DNA of 64,000 nt from Crocinitomix algicola (GTDB lineage: Bacteria > Bacteroidota > Bacteroidia > Flavobacteriales_D > Crocinitomicaceae): the NCBI RefSeq assembly GCF_001661595.2, contig NZ_LYPF02000007.1, positions 186,001-250,000 of the forward strand, given 5' to 3'. The number at the start of each line of letters is the position of its first letter. The stretch's first letter is position 1. Shown piece after piece: positions 35,022-44,202 of the stretch. The notes beneath the pieces were generated by a model. It had not been told where the DNA came from, ran no database searches, and worked only from the letters and a program-made list of their open reading frames with translations. Position numbers and translations under genes: made by a program.

Positions 35022-35114
35022 ATGACAACATCAAAATTTAAACAACAGTTAAGTAAGTCAAAATTATCAAATCATCAACATTGTTGTTGTATGACTTGCT
35101 GTTGTATGCATTAA
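35022..35114 (+). CDS. Cys/Met-rich leader peptide, 30 aa
   Basis: An ATG 12 bases after the SAM-I aptamer opens a 30-codon frame that ends HQHCCCMTCCCMH followed by TAA. The first 17 residues are polar and Lys/Gln/Ser-rich. The peptide has six Cys and two Met residues in the last ten positions (plus the initiator), far above chance, just before the sulfur-amino-acid operon metX-hom-metZ. It is not in the frame of metX (ATG 35194) and ends 79 bases before it. Small hairpins follow the stop (TTTCC 35121-35125 / GGAAA 35131-35135 and CCAC 35149-35152 / GTGG 35158-35161), but there is no strong terminator. It may act as an attenuator sensing charged Cys or Met tRNA, or as a thiol peptide; both are inference. 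Confidence 0.6.
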   Translation: MTTSKFKQQLSKSKLSNHQHCCCMTCCCMH

Positions 35115-35193
35115 TCCATCTTTCCTTTCTGGAAATCGTTTAACCTAGCCACTTTCCGTGGTGTGGGAATTAGCTTGTTTTATTTAAATTATT

Positions 35194-36225
35194 ATGAATC
35201 AGTATTTTACAGTTGAAAAAAATGTTGAGCTCGAATCAGGGCAGAAGATTGAAAATGTTCGAATAGCTTATCGCGATACCGGTCCTGAATCGGGAGCTAA
35301 AGTGGTTTGGGTCTGTCATGCTTTAACTGGTGATGCAAATGTTTTTGAATGGTGGTCTGGTTTGTTTGGGTGTGGACAATTGTTTGATCCTAAAGAATAT
35401 CGTGTAATATCAGCAAATATTTTAGGTTCTTGTTATGGTTCAACAGGTCCTCAAGATTATGATTGTCCCAATGAATTTCCTTCTATAACTATAAGGGATA
35501 TTGTTCGTTTTCATAAAATATTGGCAGATGAATTAGGTGTTGAACGCATCTCGATACTAATTGGTGGGTCAATTGGTGGGCAGCAAGCACTGGAATGGGC
35601 TTGCATTGAAAGCGATAGGATTGAGCAACTTATATTAATTGCAACGAATGCTGTCCATTCTTCTTTTGGTCGTGGCTTCAATGAAGTGCAAAGACTGGCC
35701 TTAAAGGCGGATTCAACTTTTGGCTTAGTCAATGGAGGAAAAGCAGGGTTAAAAGCAGCTCGGTCAATGGCGATGATCTCTTATCGTTCTTATCAAGATT
35801 TTCAACTCAGACAAAAGGATGTTGATTCGGAATTAGAGTCTTTTAAAGCAGTGACTTATCTTAATTATCTCGGGGAAAAATTTGTAGAACGTTTTCATCC
35901 AAATGCTTACTTCATACTCACCAAAGCCATGGATAGTCATAATGTGGCTCGAGATAGAGGGGGTATAGAAGAAGTTTTAGGTCGAATCACTTGTAAGACG
36001 TTAGTAATTGGTGTTGATACGGATTTGCTTTTTCCAATTGAGGAGCAACAACTAATAGCAAACTGTATTCCCAATGCAGAGTTTGGGGTGATAAAGTCTA
36101 TTCATGGTCACGATGCTTTTCTCATAGAGTATGAACAACTGAATTTTTTAATACACGAATATTTATTTAATGGCTTTAAAAAGTTTAAGCCAACAACTTT
36201 AAAAAAAAGAACAAATGTCAAATAA
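35194..36225 (+). CDS. metX: Homoserine O-acetyltransferase
   Basis: The protein has 343 residues and the alpha/beta-hydrolase fold of MetX: NVRIAYRDTG, WVCHALTGDANVFEWW, SCYGSTGP, the nucleophile in GGSIGGQQALEW, Asp in GVDTDLLFP and His in SIHGHDAFL. It activates homoserine with acetyl-CoA (or succinyl-CoA in some members) for sulfur incorporation. It is the first full gene after the SAM-I riboswitch and the leader peptide. Its 3' end overlaps hom by 11 bases. Confidence 0.93.
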   Translation: MNQYFTVEKNVELESGQKIENVRIAYRDTGPESGAKVVWVCHALTGDANVFEWWSGLFGCGQLFDPKEYRVISANILGSCYGSTGPQDYDCPNEFPSITIRDIVRFHKILADELGVERISILIGGSIGGQQALEWACIESDRIEQLILIATNAVHSSFGRGFNEVQRLALKADSTFGLVNGGKAGLKAARSMAMISYRSYQDFQLRQKDVDSELESFKAVTYLNYLGEKFVERFHPNAYFILTKAMDSHNVARDRGGIEEVLGRITCKTLVIGVDTDLLFPIEEQQLIANCIPNAEFGVIKSIHGHDAFLIEYEQLNFLIHEYLFNGFKKFKPTTLKKRTNVK

Positions 36226-37420
36226 TTTAAAAATAGGTCTTTTTGGTTTTGGCTGTGTCGGAACCGGGTTATATAAGGTCTTAAATCAAAGTAGTTTATT
36301 AAGTGCTTCAATTGAAAAAATTGTCGTGAAAAATAAAAATAAACAACGTGAATTGTCGGCGGACAATTTTTCTTACGATCCTAATGTGATTTTAGATGAT
36401 CCTGAGATAAATTTAGTTGTTGAGTTGATTGATGATGCGGATGCTGCTTTCGAAATCGTTAAGACGGCTTTTCGTCGAGGGAAGAATGTGGTTTCTGCGA
36501 ATAAAAAATTAATTGCAGAGCATTTGGAGGAGTTATTGAAGCTTAGCGCAGAATTTAATGTGTCATTTTTATATGAAGCGGCCGTTTGTGGAAGTATTCC
36601 TGTGATAAGAAACCTGGAAGAATATTACAATAATGATAGTTTAACGGCTATAGAGGGAATTTGTAATGGTACGAGCAATTATATTCTGACTCGCATATCA
36701 AAGGAGTTAAAATCGTTTGATGAAATTCTTACTGATGCTCAAAATGCCGGCTTTGCCGAATCTGATCCAACATTGGATATTGATGGTTTCGATAGTAAAT
36801 ATAAACTCCAAATTTTACTGTTGCATACCTTTGGTATTCTTTCTCAGCCGAAAGAAGTGCTGAATATTGGGGTGCGTCATGTGAAGCAAGCAGATGTTTC
36901 GTTTGCTAAGGAGCGAGGGTTGAGGTTGCGATTGCTTTCTTATGGACGCCGGGTAGAAGACGAGGTAGTCGCTTTTGTAGCTCCTGTTTTTGTAGATGAA
37001 CTTAGTTTTTCATTTGATGTGAATTATGAGTTTAATGGTGTGTCTTTTGAAGCTTTGTTTTCGGATAAGCAGGTTTTTACGGGGAAGGGTGCTGGTAGTT
37101 TCCCTACAGCTTCGGCTGTTTTATCAGATGTTTCTGCTTTGCAATATGATTATCAATATGAATACAAGAAAAAGAACAGCACGCATTTAGGGCTTGCTAA
37201 AGATTTTAAAGTGAAAGTTTTTGTGTCTGCGAATGATCAATCGAGGTTGGCATTGTTTTCTTTTTTGTCTATAGAAGAAGAGTATCAGTCTGCTGGCTAC
37301 GCGTACAAAGTAGGATGGATAAATAGAAGTGATATTTCGCATGAGTTATATCGGGATAATCCAGATTTGTTCATTGCTTTTTACGGAAATAACCCTGTTG
37401 AATTAATTGGTACGAAATGA
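36215..37420 (+). CDS. hom: Homoserine dehydrogenase
   Basis: The protein has 401 residues. The Rossmann motif is GLFGFGCVGTGLY (near the start). The substrate region has EAAVCGSIPVIRNLEEYY, GICNGTSNYILT and FAESDPTLDIDGFDSKYKL. A C-terminal extension after about residue 325 may be ACT-like. It reduces aspartate semialdehyde to homoserine with NAD(P)H, giving the substrate of MetX. It is overlapped by metX at the start and overlaps metZ by 4 bases (ATGA), so the three are tightly coupled. Confidence 0.93.
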   Translation: MSNNLKIGLFGFGCVGTGLYKVLNQSSLLSASIEKIVVKNKNKQRELSADNFSYDPNVILDDPEINLVVELIDDADAAFEIVKTAFRRGKNVVSANKKLIAEHLEELLKLSAEFNVSFLYEAAVCGSIPVIRNLEEYYNNDSLTAIEGICNGTSNYILTRISKELKSFDEILTDAQNAGFAESDPTLDIDGFDSKYKLQILLLHTFGILSQPKEVLNIGVRHVKQADVSFAKERGLRLRLLSYGRRVEDEVVAFVAPVFVDELSFSFDVNYEFNGVSFEALFSDKQVFTGKGAGSFPTASAVLSDVSALQYDYQYEYKKKNSTHLGLAKDFKVKVFVSANDQSRLALFSFLSIEEEYQSAGYAYKVGWINRSDISHELYRDNPDLFIAFYGNNPVELIGTK

Positions 37421-38577
37421 GAAGAATAGAGACAAGATTGATTCGAAATCAATTAAACAGATCAGAGAATAGGGAGCATGCAGTGCCTTTGTATCTTACA
37501 TCAAGTTATACTTTTGAAAATGCGGATCAAATGGCGGATTTATTTAGTGGTCAGCAAGAAGGGTATGTTTATAGTCGGTATGCAAATCCAAATGTTACAG
37601 AATTTGGAGATAAAGTTGCTGATTTAGAAGGTGTAGAAGCTTCGTGGGTGACAGCTTCGGGAATGGCAGCCGTGTTTTCGACTTTTGGAGCATTGCTTTG
37701 TCAAGGTGATGAGGTGTTGGCTTGTCGTTCTGTTTTTGGTTCAACACACCAGTTGTTTGAACGTATTTTGCCCAAATGGGGAATTATTACGAATTATGTT
37801 GAATTTGACAAGGTTGACAAATGGGAAGAGTCAATTACGGATAAAACAAAGTTAATTTACTTGGAAACACCGACTAATCCGGGCGTGGATATTATTGATT
37901 TAGAGTCTGTGGGATTGTTAGCAAAGAAGCATGGACTTTTATTGATTGTGGATAACTGCTTTGCAACCCCGATTAATCAAAGGCCAGCCAAGTTTGGTGC
38001 TGATCTGGTGATTCATTCTGCAACCAAATACTTTGACGGTCAAGGTCGTGTAATGGGAGGGGTTGTTGTTGGTTCTAAAGTTTTGATGGATGAAATTCAG
38101 TCGTTTGCAAGGCATACTGGTCCTGCAATTTCTCCCTTTAACGCATGGGTGCTATCCAAGAGCTTGGAAACGTTACCAATTAGAATGGAGAAGCATAATC
38201 AAAATGCGTTATTACTTGCGAAAAAGTTGGAGCAACATCCCAAAGTGCAGAAGGTTAAATATCCGTTTTTACCCTCTCATCCCCAATTTGAAATTGCCCA
38301 AAAACAGATGAACGGCGGTGGCGGTATTCTAACCTTTGAAGTGCGCGGGGGGCTGTCTAAAGGAAAGCTGTTTCTTAATAGACTTAAGATGATTTCTTTA
38401 ACAGCAAATCTTGGTGATTCTCGGTCAATCGCGACGCATCCCGCAAGCACAACGCATTCGAAATTAACAGAAGAACAAAGGCAGGTCGTTGGAATTAGTT
38501 CGGGTTTAATTAGAATTTCAGTTGGTCTGGAACATATTGATGATATCTGGGAAGATATTGTGCAGGCTTTAGCCTAA
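37417..38577 (+). CDS. metZ: O-acyl-homoserine sulfhydrylase, PLP enzyme
   Basis: The protein has 386 residues and belongs to the Cys/Met-metabolism PLP family: GYVYSRYANPN, VTASGMAAVFSTF, LETPTNPG, VDNCFATP and the PLP-binding Lys in VIHSATKYFDGQGR. ATHPASTTHSKLT is also conserved. The YFDGQGR stretch is typical of MetZ/O-succinylhomoserine sulfhydrylase. It makes homocysteine directly from acyl-homoserine and sulfide, feeding the split MetH encoded at 16-20 kb. It is the last gene before a terminator. Confidence 0.92.
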   Translation: MRRIETRLIRNQLNRSENREHAVPLYLTSSYTFENADQMADLFSGQQEGYVYSRYANPNVTEFGDKVADLEGVEASWVTASGMAAVFSTFGALLCQGDEVLACRSVFGSTHQLFERILPKWGIITNYVEFDKVDKWEESITDKTKLIYLETPTNPGVDIIDLESVGLLAKKHGLLLIVDNCFATPINQRPAKFGADLVIHSATKYFDGQGRVMGGVVVGSKVLMDEIQSFARHTGPAISPFNAWVLSKSLETLPIRMEKHNQNALLLAKKLEQHPKVQKVKYPFLPSHPQFEIAQKQMNGGGGILTFEVRGGLSKGKLFLNRLKMISLTANLGDSRSIATHPASTTHSKLTEEQRQVVGISSGLIRISVGLEHIDDIWEDIVQALA

Positions 38578-38584
38578 AAGGGGT

Positions 38585-38640
38585 GCAGTTTTAACTGCGT
38601 TGTTTAAGAAGTGACTCATCGATGGTGGGTCATTTTTTTT
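38585..38640 (+). terminator. Double hairpin with T-run after metZ
   Basis: A perfect stem GCAGTT (38585-38590) / AACTGC (38593-38598) is followed by TGACTCA (38612-38618) / TGGGTCA (38626-38632, one G-T pair) and then eight T residues (38633-38640). The second hairpin is a standard intrinsic terminator; the first is an additional stem. It separates the methionine operon from the dcw cluster. Confidence 0.8.
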
Positions 38641-38691
38641 GCGTTTAATTCAAGAAAAAAATGATTGACTTTTCCACAATTTGAAAATTTA

Positions 38692-38706
38692 TCCCACTTT
38701 TTACCA
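38692..38706 (-). promoter_or_regulatory. MraZ-box-like pair, reverse orientation
   Basis: On the minus strand TGGTA (38706-38702), 5 bases, TGGGA (38696-38692). This has the same two pentamers and the same 10-base period as the forward pair at 38814-38828. MraZ of other bacteria binds TGGGN repeats with 5-base spacers upstream of its own gene. Confidence 0.4.
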
Positions 38707-38813
38707 CTATTAAATAATTGTGCATATTCCCTTGTTTTATTGTAACTATTGATTAAAATTGTAGTATAGATATAGTCGATAGTCACAAAAGTTATCAACA
38801 AAACTGATTAGAG

Positions 38814-38828
38814 TGGTAATTTGTGGGA
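38814..38828 (+). promoter_or_regulatory. MraZ-box-like pair upstream of mraZ
   Basis: TGGTA (38814-38818), 5 bases, TGGGA (38824-38828), 34 bases before the mraZ ATG. The spacing matches known MraZ operator repeats, so mraZ probably regulates its own cluster. Confidence 0.5.
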
Positions 38829-38862
38829 GTTTAATATTTATTTTTACATTTTAAAGTATAGA

Positions 38863-39324
38863 ATGTCAGGTTTAGTCGGAGAATATGAATGCAAATTAGA
38901 TGCGAAAGGAAGGTTTCTCTTCCCTGCGGGTCTAAGAAAGCAATTGGATCCTTCGGCTAATGAGGTTTTTATGATGAATAAGGGATTTGAAAATTGTCTT
39001 TCGCTTTATCCAATGAACGAGTGGGATAAGGTAAGTGCAAAGCTTTCAAAACTCAATTTATTTAAACCGAAAAATCGAATGTTCTATCGTTTGTTTCATC
39101 AAGGTGCGAAACAGTTGACGCTGGATAAAACCGGGCGAATGCTTATTCCTACTGCATTGATGGAACGAATTGGTTTGAAAAAAGAAATAATGTTAACGGC
39201 CTACAACGATCGGATAGAGGTGTGGGATAAATCAGAGTACTTCCAGGTGCTGGATGAAAACATGGGTGATTTCTCTGATTTAGCTGATGAAGTTATGGGG
39301 GAAATTGACTCGAATGACGAATAA
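38863..39324 (+). CDS. mraZ: Transcriptional regulator MraZ
   Basis: The product has 153 residues from ATG 38863 (MSGLVGEYECKLDAKGRFLFPAGLRKQL). A reading from 38821 would cover the MraZ-box-like operator and is rejected. Two AbrB-like halves are visible, each with the DxxGRxxxP-type motif: LDAKGRFLFPAGLR and LDKTGRMLIPTALM. It is a ring-forming DNA-binding repressor of the dcw cluster and can also restrain RsmH activity. It is the first gene of the cluster and overlaps rsmH by 11 bases. Confidence 0.95.
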   Translation: MSGLVGEYECKLDAKGRFLFPAGLRKQLDPSANEVFMMNKGFENCLSLYPMNEWDKVSAKLSKLNLFKPKNRMFYRLFHQGAKQLTLDKTGRMLIPTALMERIGLKKEIMLTAYNDRIEVWDKSEYFQVLDENMGDFSDLADEVMGEIDSNDE

Positions 39325-40222
39325 CGAATATCATATTCCTGTTTTATTTGAAGAATCTATCGCTGCGCTTGATTTAAAGGGTGACGATATTGTTGTGGAT
39401 GTTACTTACGGTGGTGGAGGACATTCTTCAGAGATTCTTAATCGCTTGAATGATGATGGAATTCTTGTTGCGTTCGATCAGGATGATGATGCCGCTGCAA
39501 ATGTAGTTGAGGATGACCGTTTGATTTTTGCAAATTCTAATTTTCGGTTCATGATTAATTTCATGAAGTTTCATGATGTTATGGGGGCTGATGCGATACT
39601 TGCGGATCTCGGGGTGTCGTCACATCAGTTTGATGCTGGTGATCGTGGTTTTTCTATCCGCGAAGAAGGTCGGTTGGATATGCGAATGAACCAAAATGCA
39701 AAATTGACGGCTTTTGAAGTGGTGAATAAGTATGCCGAAAAAGAACTGTATCGAATTTTTAATTCATATGCAGATTTGAAAAATACGCATAAAGTAGTTC
39801 AAACTATTGTCCGAACTAGGAAAGGTCAAGCTATTGAGACAACTAAAGAGTTGGTTGATTTAATGAAGGGCTTGGTGAAAGGAAATAAGCAAACACAATT
39901 TTTAGCTCAGGTTTTTCAAGCTATACGTATAGAGGTGAATGATGAGATGGGGGCCCTAGAAGATTTTCTTCAGCAAACTGTGCCTGTTTTAAGAGAGGGT
40001 GGTCGCTTGGTAGTGATTTCTTACCATTCGATTGAGGATCGGTTAGTGAAGAATTTTATTCGTGCCGGAAATTTCACTGGAGAGTTAGATAAGGATATGT
40101 ACGGGGTGGTTAAAAAACCGCTCTCTGCAGTGAATAAAAAACCAATTGTACCAAGTCCTGAAGAGATAGAGCGAAATCCAAGAGCAAGAAGTGCTAAAAT
40201 GAGAATTGCAGTAAAAGGGTGA
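39314..40222 (+). CDS. rsmH: 16S rRNA (cytosine1402-N4)-methyltransferase
   Basis: The product has 302 residues from ATG 39314 (MTNNEYHIPVLFEESIAAL, the usual RsmH start). SAM-binding VVDVTYGGGGHSSEIL, ADLGVSSHQFDAGDRGFSI and the C-terminal ISYHSIEDRLVK are diagnostic. It methylates C1402 in the decoding centre of 16S rRNA. It overlaps mraZ by 11 bases and ftsL by 4. Confidence 0.96.
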   Translation: MTNNEYHIPVLFEESIAALDLKGDDIVVDVTYGGGGHSSEILNRLNDDGILVAFDQDDDAAANVVEDDRLIFANSNFRFMINFMKFHDVMGADAILADLGVSSHQFDAGDRGFSIREEGRLDMRMNQNAKLTAFEVVNKYAEKELYRIFNSYADLKNTHKVVQTIVRTRKGQAIETTKELVDLMKGLVKGNKQTQFLAQVFQAIRIEVNDEMGALEDFLQQTVPVLREGGRLVVISYHSIEDRLVKNFIRAGNFTGELDKDMYGVVKKPLSAVNKKPIVPSPEEIERNPRARSAKMRIAVKG

Positions 40223-40653
40223 GTAACGAGTTTGTAGATAAAGAAGAGTTAAAGTTGCGTGAAGCGCAAAAGGTAGCGAAAGAGAAAAAGCAAGCTGCTA
40301 AAAAATCGTCGCGCTCAAGAAGAAGCTTTGTGCAGATTATGAATGGAGAGTTCTTGTCAAAGGATAATTTCGTTCAAAACCTTCCTTTTGTGTTCTTTAT
40401 TGGGTTTCTCCTTGTTGTTCTTATTAGTTGGGGGTATTACGCGGAAACTATAACGCGTAAAGAGGTGCGACTGGAAAAAGAATTGGGTGAATTGAATTCG
40501 GAGTTTTTCACTTTGGGAAGTATTTATAACTCGAAACGTGGGCGACGGTCGATAGGAGAAAGGTTAAATGGAACTGGTGTAGGTGAAAGTCTTAATTCAC
40601 CAAAAAAAATTAAAGTAAAAAAATTTGTCTTTGAAGACGATGGAGAACAATAA
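40219..40653 (+). CDS. ftsL: FtsL-like division protein
   Basis: The protein has 144 residues with a GTG start overlapping rsmH by 4 bases. It has a basic N-terminal tail (KEKKQAAKKSSRSRRS), a single membrane segment (about 53-75, FVFFIGFLLVVLISWGYY) and a periplasmic coiled-coil-like part (ETITRKEVRLEKELGELNSEF). The topology and place between rsmH and ftsI match the Bacteroidota FtsL-like proteins, which are poorly conserved in sequence. It would bridge FtsQ and FtsI/FtsW in the divisome. Confidence 0.8.
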   Translation: MSNEFVDKEELKLREAQKVAKEKKQAAKKSSRSRRSFVQIMNGEFLSKDNFVQNLPFVFFIGFLLVVLISWGYYAETITRKEVRLEKELGELNSEFFTLGSIYNSKRGRRSIGERLNGTGVGESLNSPKKIKVKKFVFEDDGEQ

Positions 40654-42739
40654 GCAAATAATGCTAAAGGCGTACTTTATGTACATCTTTATTGGAGTCG
40701 CAATGGTTGTTGTGATTGCCCGTGTTATTGCTATTCAATATGGTGATGTTGCTCCTACGCCTCATTTGTCTGAGGCGGATACCAATGGGGTTGATGGGGA
40801 GATGCCAACTCGTATTGATTCTATTCAGCCGCTTAGGGGGCGAATTTTGTCTGATAATGGTAGTGATCTTGTAACATCAATTCCAATCTACAATCTCCAT
40901 ATGGATTTAACGGTGGTTAAGGATGAATTGTTTGAAGAGGAAGTGGATTCTTTAGCTTTTTATTTGGCACAAGTGTTTGATAAGCGGAATAAGTCAGAGT
41001 GGGAGCAGGCGCTAAGAACTGCTCGGGCTGATGAAAGTCAATATTATCCAATTCAAAATAAGGTACAGTATGATGTGTTGCAGAAAGTGCGTGCATTTCC
41101 AATATTTAGAGAAGGGAAGTACAAAGGCGGGTTTATTGAAGAGAAAGAATCGATTCGTCAGAAACCTTATGGGTTATTAGCTAGACGAACGCTTGGTTCT
41201 AAACGAATCGGGGCAATGAATGTTGGCTTGGAGGGGGCTTTTGATCAGTATTTAACTGGAGAGTATGGGTTGGTGACAAAGCAATATGTGAGCAATGGTT
41301 GGAAGCCAGTGTCTGGCGATTATCTTAAAGAGCCTGTGCCTGGTGCTGATGTAATTACTTCAATTGATATTGATGTGCAGGATGTTGCTGAAAATGAGTT
41401 GAAAAAACAGCTCGAGGAACAACAGGCTTTATATGGTTCTGTGGTTTTAATGGAGGTGGAAACTGGTTTTGTAAAGGCTATAGCAAACCTCAAGAGAGCT
41501 GGTGATGGAGAGTATTACGAGATCTATAATTATGCTGTAGGACAAAAAACGGATCCGGGCTCTACATTCAAATTGGCGACATTAATGGCTTTGCTGGAAG
41601 ATGGTAAAGTGGCAATAACAGATTCGGTTAATGCAGTTGGTAAATATGATTTCTATGATCAAAGTTTTGTGGATACAAATCCATGGGGTTACGGTAAGAT
41701 AACTATCCAACATGCCTTTGAAGTTTCTTCAAACGTGTTTTCAAAAATTGCTAATAAGGCTTATTATTCTGATGAACAAAAATTTGTTGACCGTTTAAAG
41801 TCTTTCGGTTTAGGCGATACATTAGGTTTGGATATCGCGGGAGAAGCAATACCTGTTCTTAAAAATGTAGGTGAAGATGGTTGGTCTGGGATTACATTGC
41901 CGTGGATGGCGATTGGTTATGAGGTGGAAATAACTCCTATTCAAACACTCGCTTTTTATAATGCGGTTGCCAATAATGGGGAATTGGTTAAGCCTCAGTT
42001 TGTGAGTGAGATAAGGAGAGATGGTGAGGTGATTGAGAAGTTTGAAAAAGTGGTTTTAAACGAACAAATCTGTTCTGACGAAACTATTATTAGCTTAAAA
42101 AAATGCCTAGAAGGGGTAATTGAGCGTGGAACAGGGAAGAACTTGAAAAGCACAAACTTTAAAATTGCGGGTAAAACGGGTACGGCGCGTTTGGCTGATG
42201 GTGCTGAGGGTTATTCTAATTTTTATCAGGCATCTTTTGCTGGTTATTTTCCAGCAGATAACCCTAAATATTCTTGTATTGTTGTGATTGCTGGTCCAAC
42301 TAAACAGATCTATGGTGCGCAGGTTTCAGGAACGGTGTTCGCGAGCATTGCAAATAAAGTTTATTCTTCTTCTTTGGAATATCACCCTGATTATAATGGG
42401 AAGCCTATGGCGCAATCCTTGCCGAGAGTTAAGGCTGGTCGTGCGAATGAGACAATAAAAGTGTTGAATAAAGTAGGGATTGCGTATGAAGGTGCTGTCC
42501 AACAATCAGGTTATTTGTCCGCCGAGAAATCCAATAATAAAATACGATTAAAAGATAGGATTCATGATAAAGGGAAGGTTCCTTTTGTTGTAGGTATGCC
42601 TTTGAATGATGCTGTTATGGCCTTGGAGTCTGTCGGGTTAAGGGTGAAGGTGCAAGGAAGTGGAAAAGTAAAGTCTCAATCAATTCAAGCTAATTCTAAA
42701 GTGGTAACTGGTCAAACAGTAAAAATTGTTTTAAACTAA
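40640..42739 (+). CDS. ftsI: Division penicillin-binding protein with PASTA domain
   Basis: The product has 699 residues from ATG 40640 (MENNKQIMLKAYFMYIFIG), overlapping ftsL by 14 bases. An N-terminal membrane anchor (about 12-33) is followed by a dimerisation domain. The transpeptidase domain has SxxK in PGSTFKLAT, SxN in VSSNVFSK and KTG in AGKTGTAR. A PASTA domain ends the protein (VPFVVGMPLNDAVMALES). It cross-links septal peptidoglycan together with FtsW, which is encoded further down the cluster. Confidence 0.95.
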   Translation: MENNKQIMLKAYFMYIFIGVAMVVVIARVIAIQYGDVAPTPHLSEADTNGVDGEMPTRIDSIQPLRGRILSDNGSDLVTSIPIYNLHMDLTVVKDELFEEEVDSLAFYLAQVFDKRNKSEWEQALRTARADESQYYPIQNKVQYDVLQKVRAFPIFREGKYKGGFIEEKESIRQKPYGLLARRTLGSKRIGAMNVGLEGAFDQYLTGEYGLVTKQYVSNGWKPVSGDYLKEPVPGADVITSIDIDVQDVAENELKKQLEEQQALYGSVVLMEVETGFVKAIANLKRAGDGEYYEIYNYAVGQKTDPGSTFKLATLMALLEDGKVAITDSVNAVGKYDFYDQSFVDTNPWGYGKITIQHAFEVSSNVFSKIANKAYYSDEQKFVDRLKSFGLGDTLGLDIAGEAIPVLKNVGEDGWSGITLPWMAIGYEVEITPIQTLAFYNAVANNGELVKPQFVSEIRRDGEVIEKFEKVVLNEQICSDETIISLKKCLEGVIERGTGKNLKSTNFKIAGKTGTARLADGAEGYSNFYQASFAGYFPADNPKYSCIVVIAGPTKQIYGAQVSGTVFASIANKVYSSSLEYHPDYNGKPMAQSLPRVKAGRANETIKVLNKVGIAYEGAVQQSGYLSAEKSNNKIRLKDRIHDKGKVPFVVGMPLNDAVMALESVGLRVKVQGSGKVKSQSIQANSKVVTGQTVKIVLN

Positions 42740-44202
42740 TGCAGAATTTACAAAACATATTATATAAAGTTGGTTTAGTAGCTGTACATGGGTCGTTAGA
42801 ACTTGATGTCGCACAAATAGATTTTGATTCACGGAACGTAGTTGATGGAAGTGTGTTTGTTGCGGTTGTTGGAACAGTTGTAGATGGTCATGGTTTTATT
42901 GGTAAAGCGCTCGAAAAAGGCGCGGTTGCCGTGGTTTGCGAGCGCCTTCCAATGGATCTTAAAGAGGGCATTACATATGTGCAAGTAAAAGAAGCTCATC
43001 AGGCATTGGCTTTGTTGGCTTCTAATTTTTATGGAAATCCATCCCACGAATTAAAACTTGTTGGGGTAACAGGAACTAACGGAAAGACAACCACCACAAC
43101 ATTGTTGCACGATGTGTTTTCTGATCTTGGATATATGGCGGGGCTATTGTCTACCGTTGTGAATAAGATTGGGAGAACAGAAATTCCTTCAACGCATACA
43201 ACACCAAATCCTGTGGCGCTTAACGCTCTGCTGAGGGAAATGGTTGATGCGGGTTGTGAATTTTGCTTTATGGAAGTAAGTTCTCATGCCATTCATCAAG
43301 ATCGTATCGCCGGATTGGATTTTAATATTGCGGGCTTTACGAATATTTCACATGATCACCTCGATTATCATAAAACTTTTAAAGAGTATATCTATGCTAA
43401 AAAGAAGTTTTTTGATGAGTTAAATCGTCATGCGGTAGCCATTGTGAATGATGATGATGTAAATGGAATGGTTATGGTGCAAAACTCGAAAGCAAAGGTG
43501 AGAACCATGGCGCTAAAAACCGTTGCTGATTATAAGGTTAAAATCGTAGAAAATTCTTTTTCAGGCTTGGTCTTAAATATTAATCAGCATGAACTTTGGA
43601 CCAATTTAATAGGTGGTTTTAATGCTTATAATTTATTGTTAGTCTATGCTGTAGCAGTAGAGTTAGGGATAGATGAGGTTGAGGTTTTACAGGCAATCAG
43701 TAAGCTTAAATCAGTAGAGGGTAGGTTTGAGCATTTGGTTTCTGAAAATGGAATTATTGCAATTGTCGATTATGCGCATACGCCAGATGCACTAAAAAAT
43801 GTGCTCGGAACTATTCAAGCAGTTAGAACAAGGAATGAACAAGTGATTACAGTTGTTGGATGTGGTGGTGACCGGGATAAATCGAAGCGTCCTTTGATGG
43901 CAGGTATTGCCAGTGAGGAGAGTGATCGCGTAATTTTAACATCGGATAATCCAAGAACGGAAAACCCAGATTCAATTATAGAAGATATGAAAAAAGGCGT
44001 GCCGGTTGAAAAATCAGCACGTGTAATGGCAATTACAAATCGTGAAGAAGCGATTAAAGTAGCTTGCACATTAGCTTCCCCAGGCGACATCGTACTTGTA
44101 GCAGGTAAAGGTCATGAAAAATACCAAGAAATCAACGGTGAAAAGTTTCCGTTTGACGACTTATCAATATTGAGCACAACCCTAAAAAACCTGAATAAAT
44201 AA
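42739..44202 (+). CDS. murE: UDP-MurNAc-tripeptide ligase, meso-diaminopimelate type
   Basis: The protein has 487 residues. The ATP-binding motif is [13 protein letters not shown], the central region [12 protein letters not shown] and the amino-acid-binding motif [15 protein letters not shown] at this place is characteristic of enzymes adding meso-diaminopimelate rather than Lys, as expected in a Gram-negative. The start overlaps the ftsI stop by one base (TAATG). Confidence 0.95.
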   Translation: MQNLQNILYKVGLVAVHGSLELDVAQIDFDSRNVVDGSVFVAVVGTVVDGHGFIGKALEKGAVAVVCERLPMDLKEGITYVQVKEAHQALALLASNFYGNPSHELKLVGVTGTNGKTTTTTLLHDVFSDLGYMAGLLSTVVNKIGRTEIPSTHTTPNPVALNALLREMVDAGCEFCFMEVSSHAIHQDRIAGLDFNIAGFTNISHDHLDYHKTFKEYIYAKKKFFDELNRHAVAIVNDDDVNGMVMVQNSKAKVRTMALKTVADYKVKIVENSFSGLVLNINQHELWTNLIGGFNAYNLLLVYAVAVELGIDEVEVLQAISKLKSVEGRFEHLVSENGIIAIVDYAHTPDALKNVLGTIQAVRTRNEQVITVVGCGGDRDKSKRPLMAGIASEESDRVILTSDNPRTENPDSIIEDMKKGVPVEKSARVMAITNREEAIKVACTLASPGDIVLVAGKGHEKYQEINGEKFPFDDLSILSTTLKNLNK

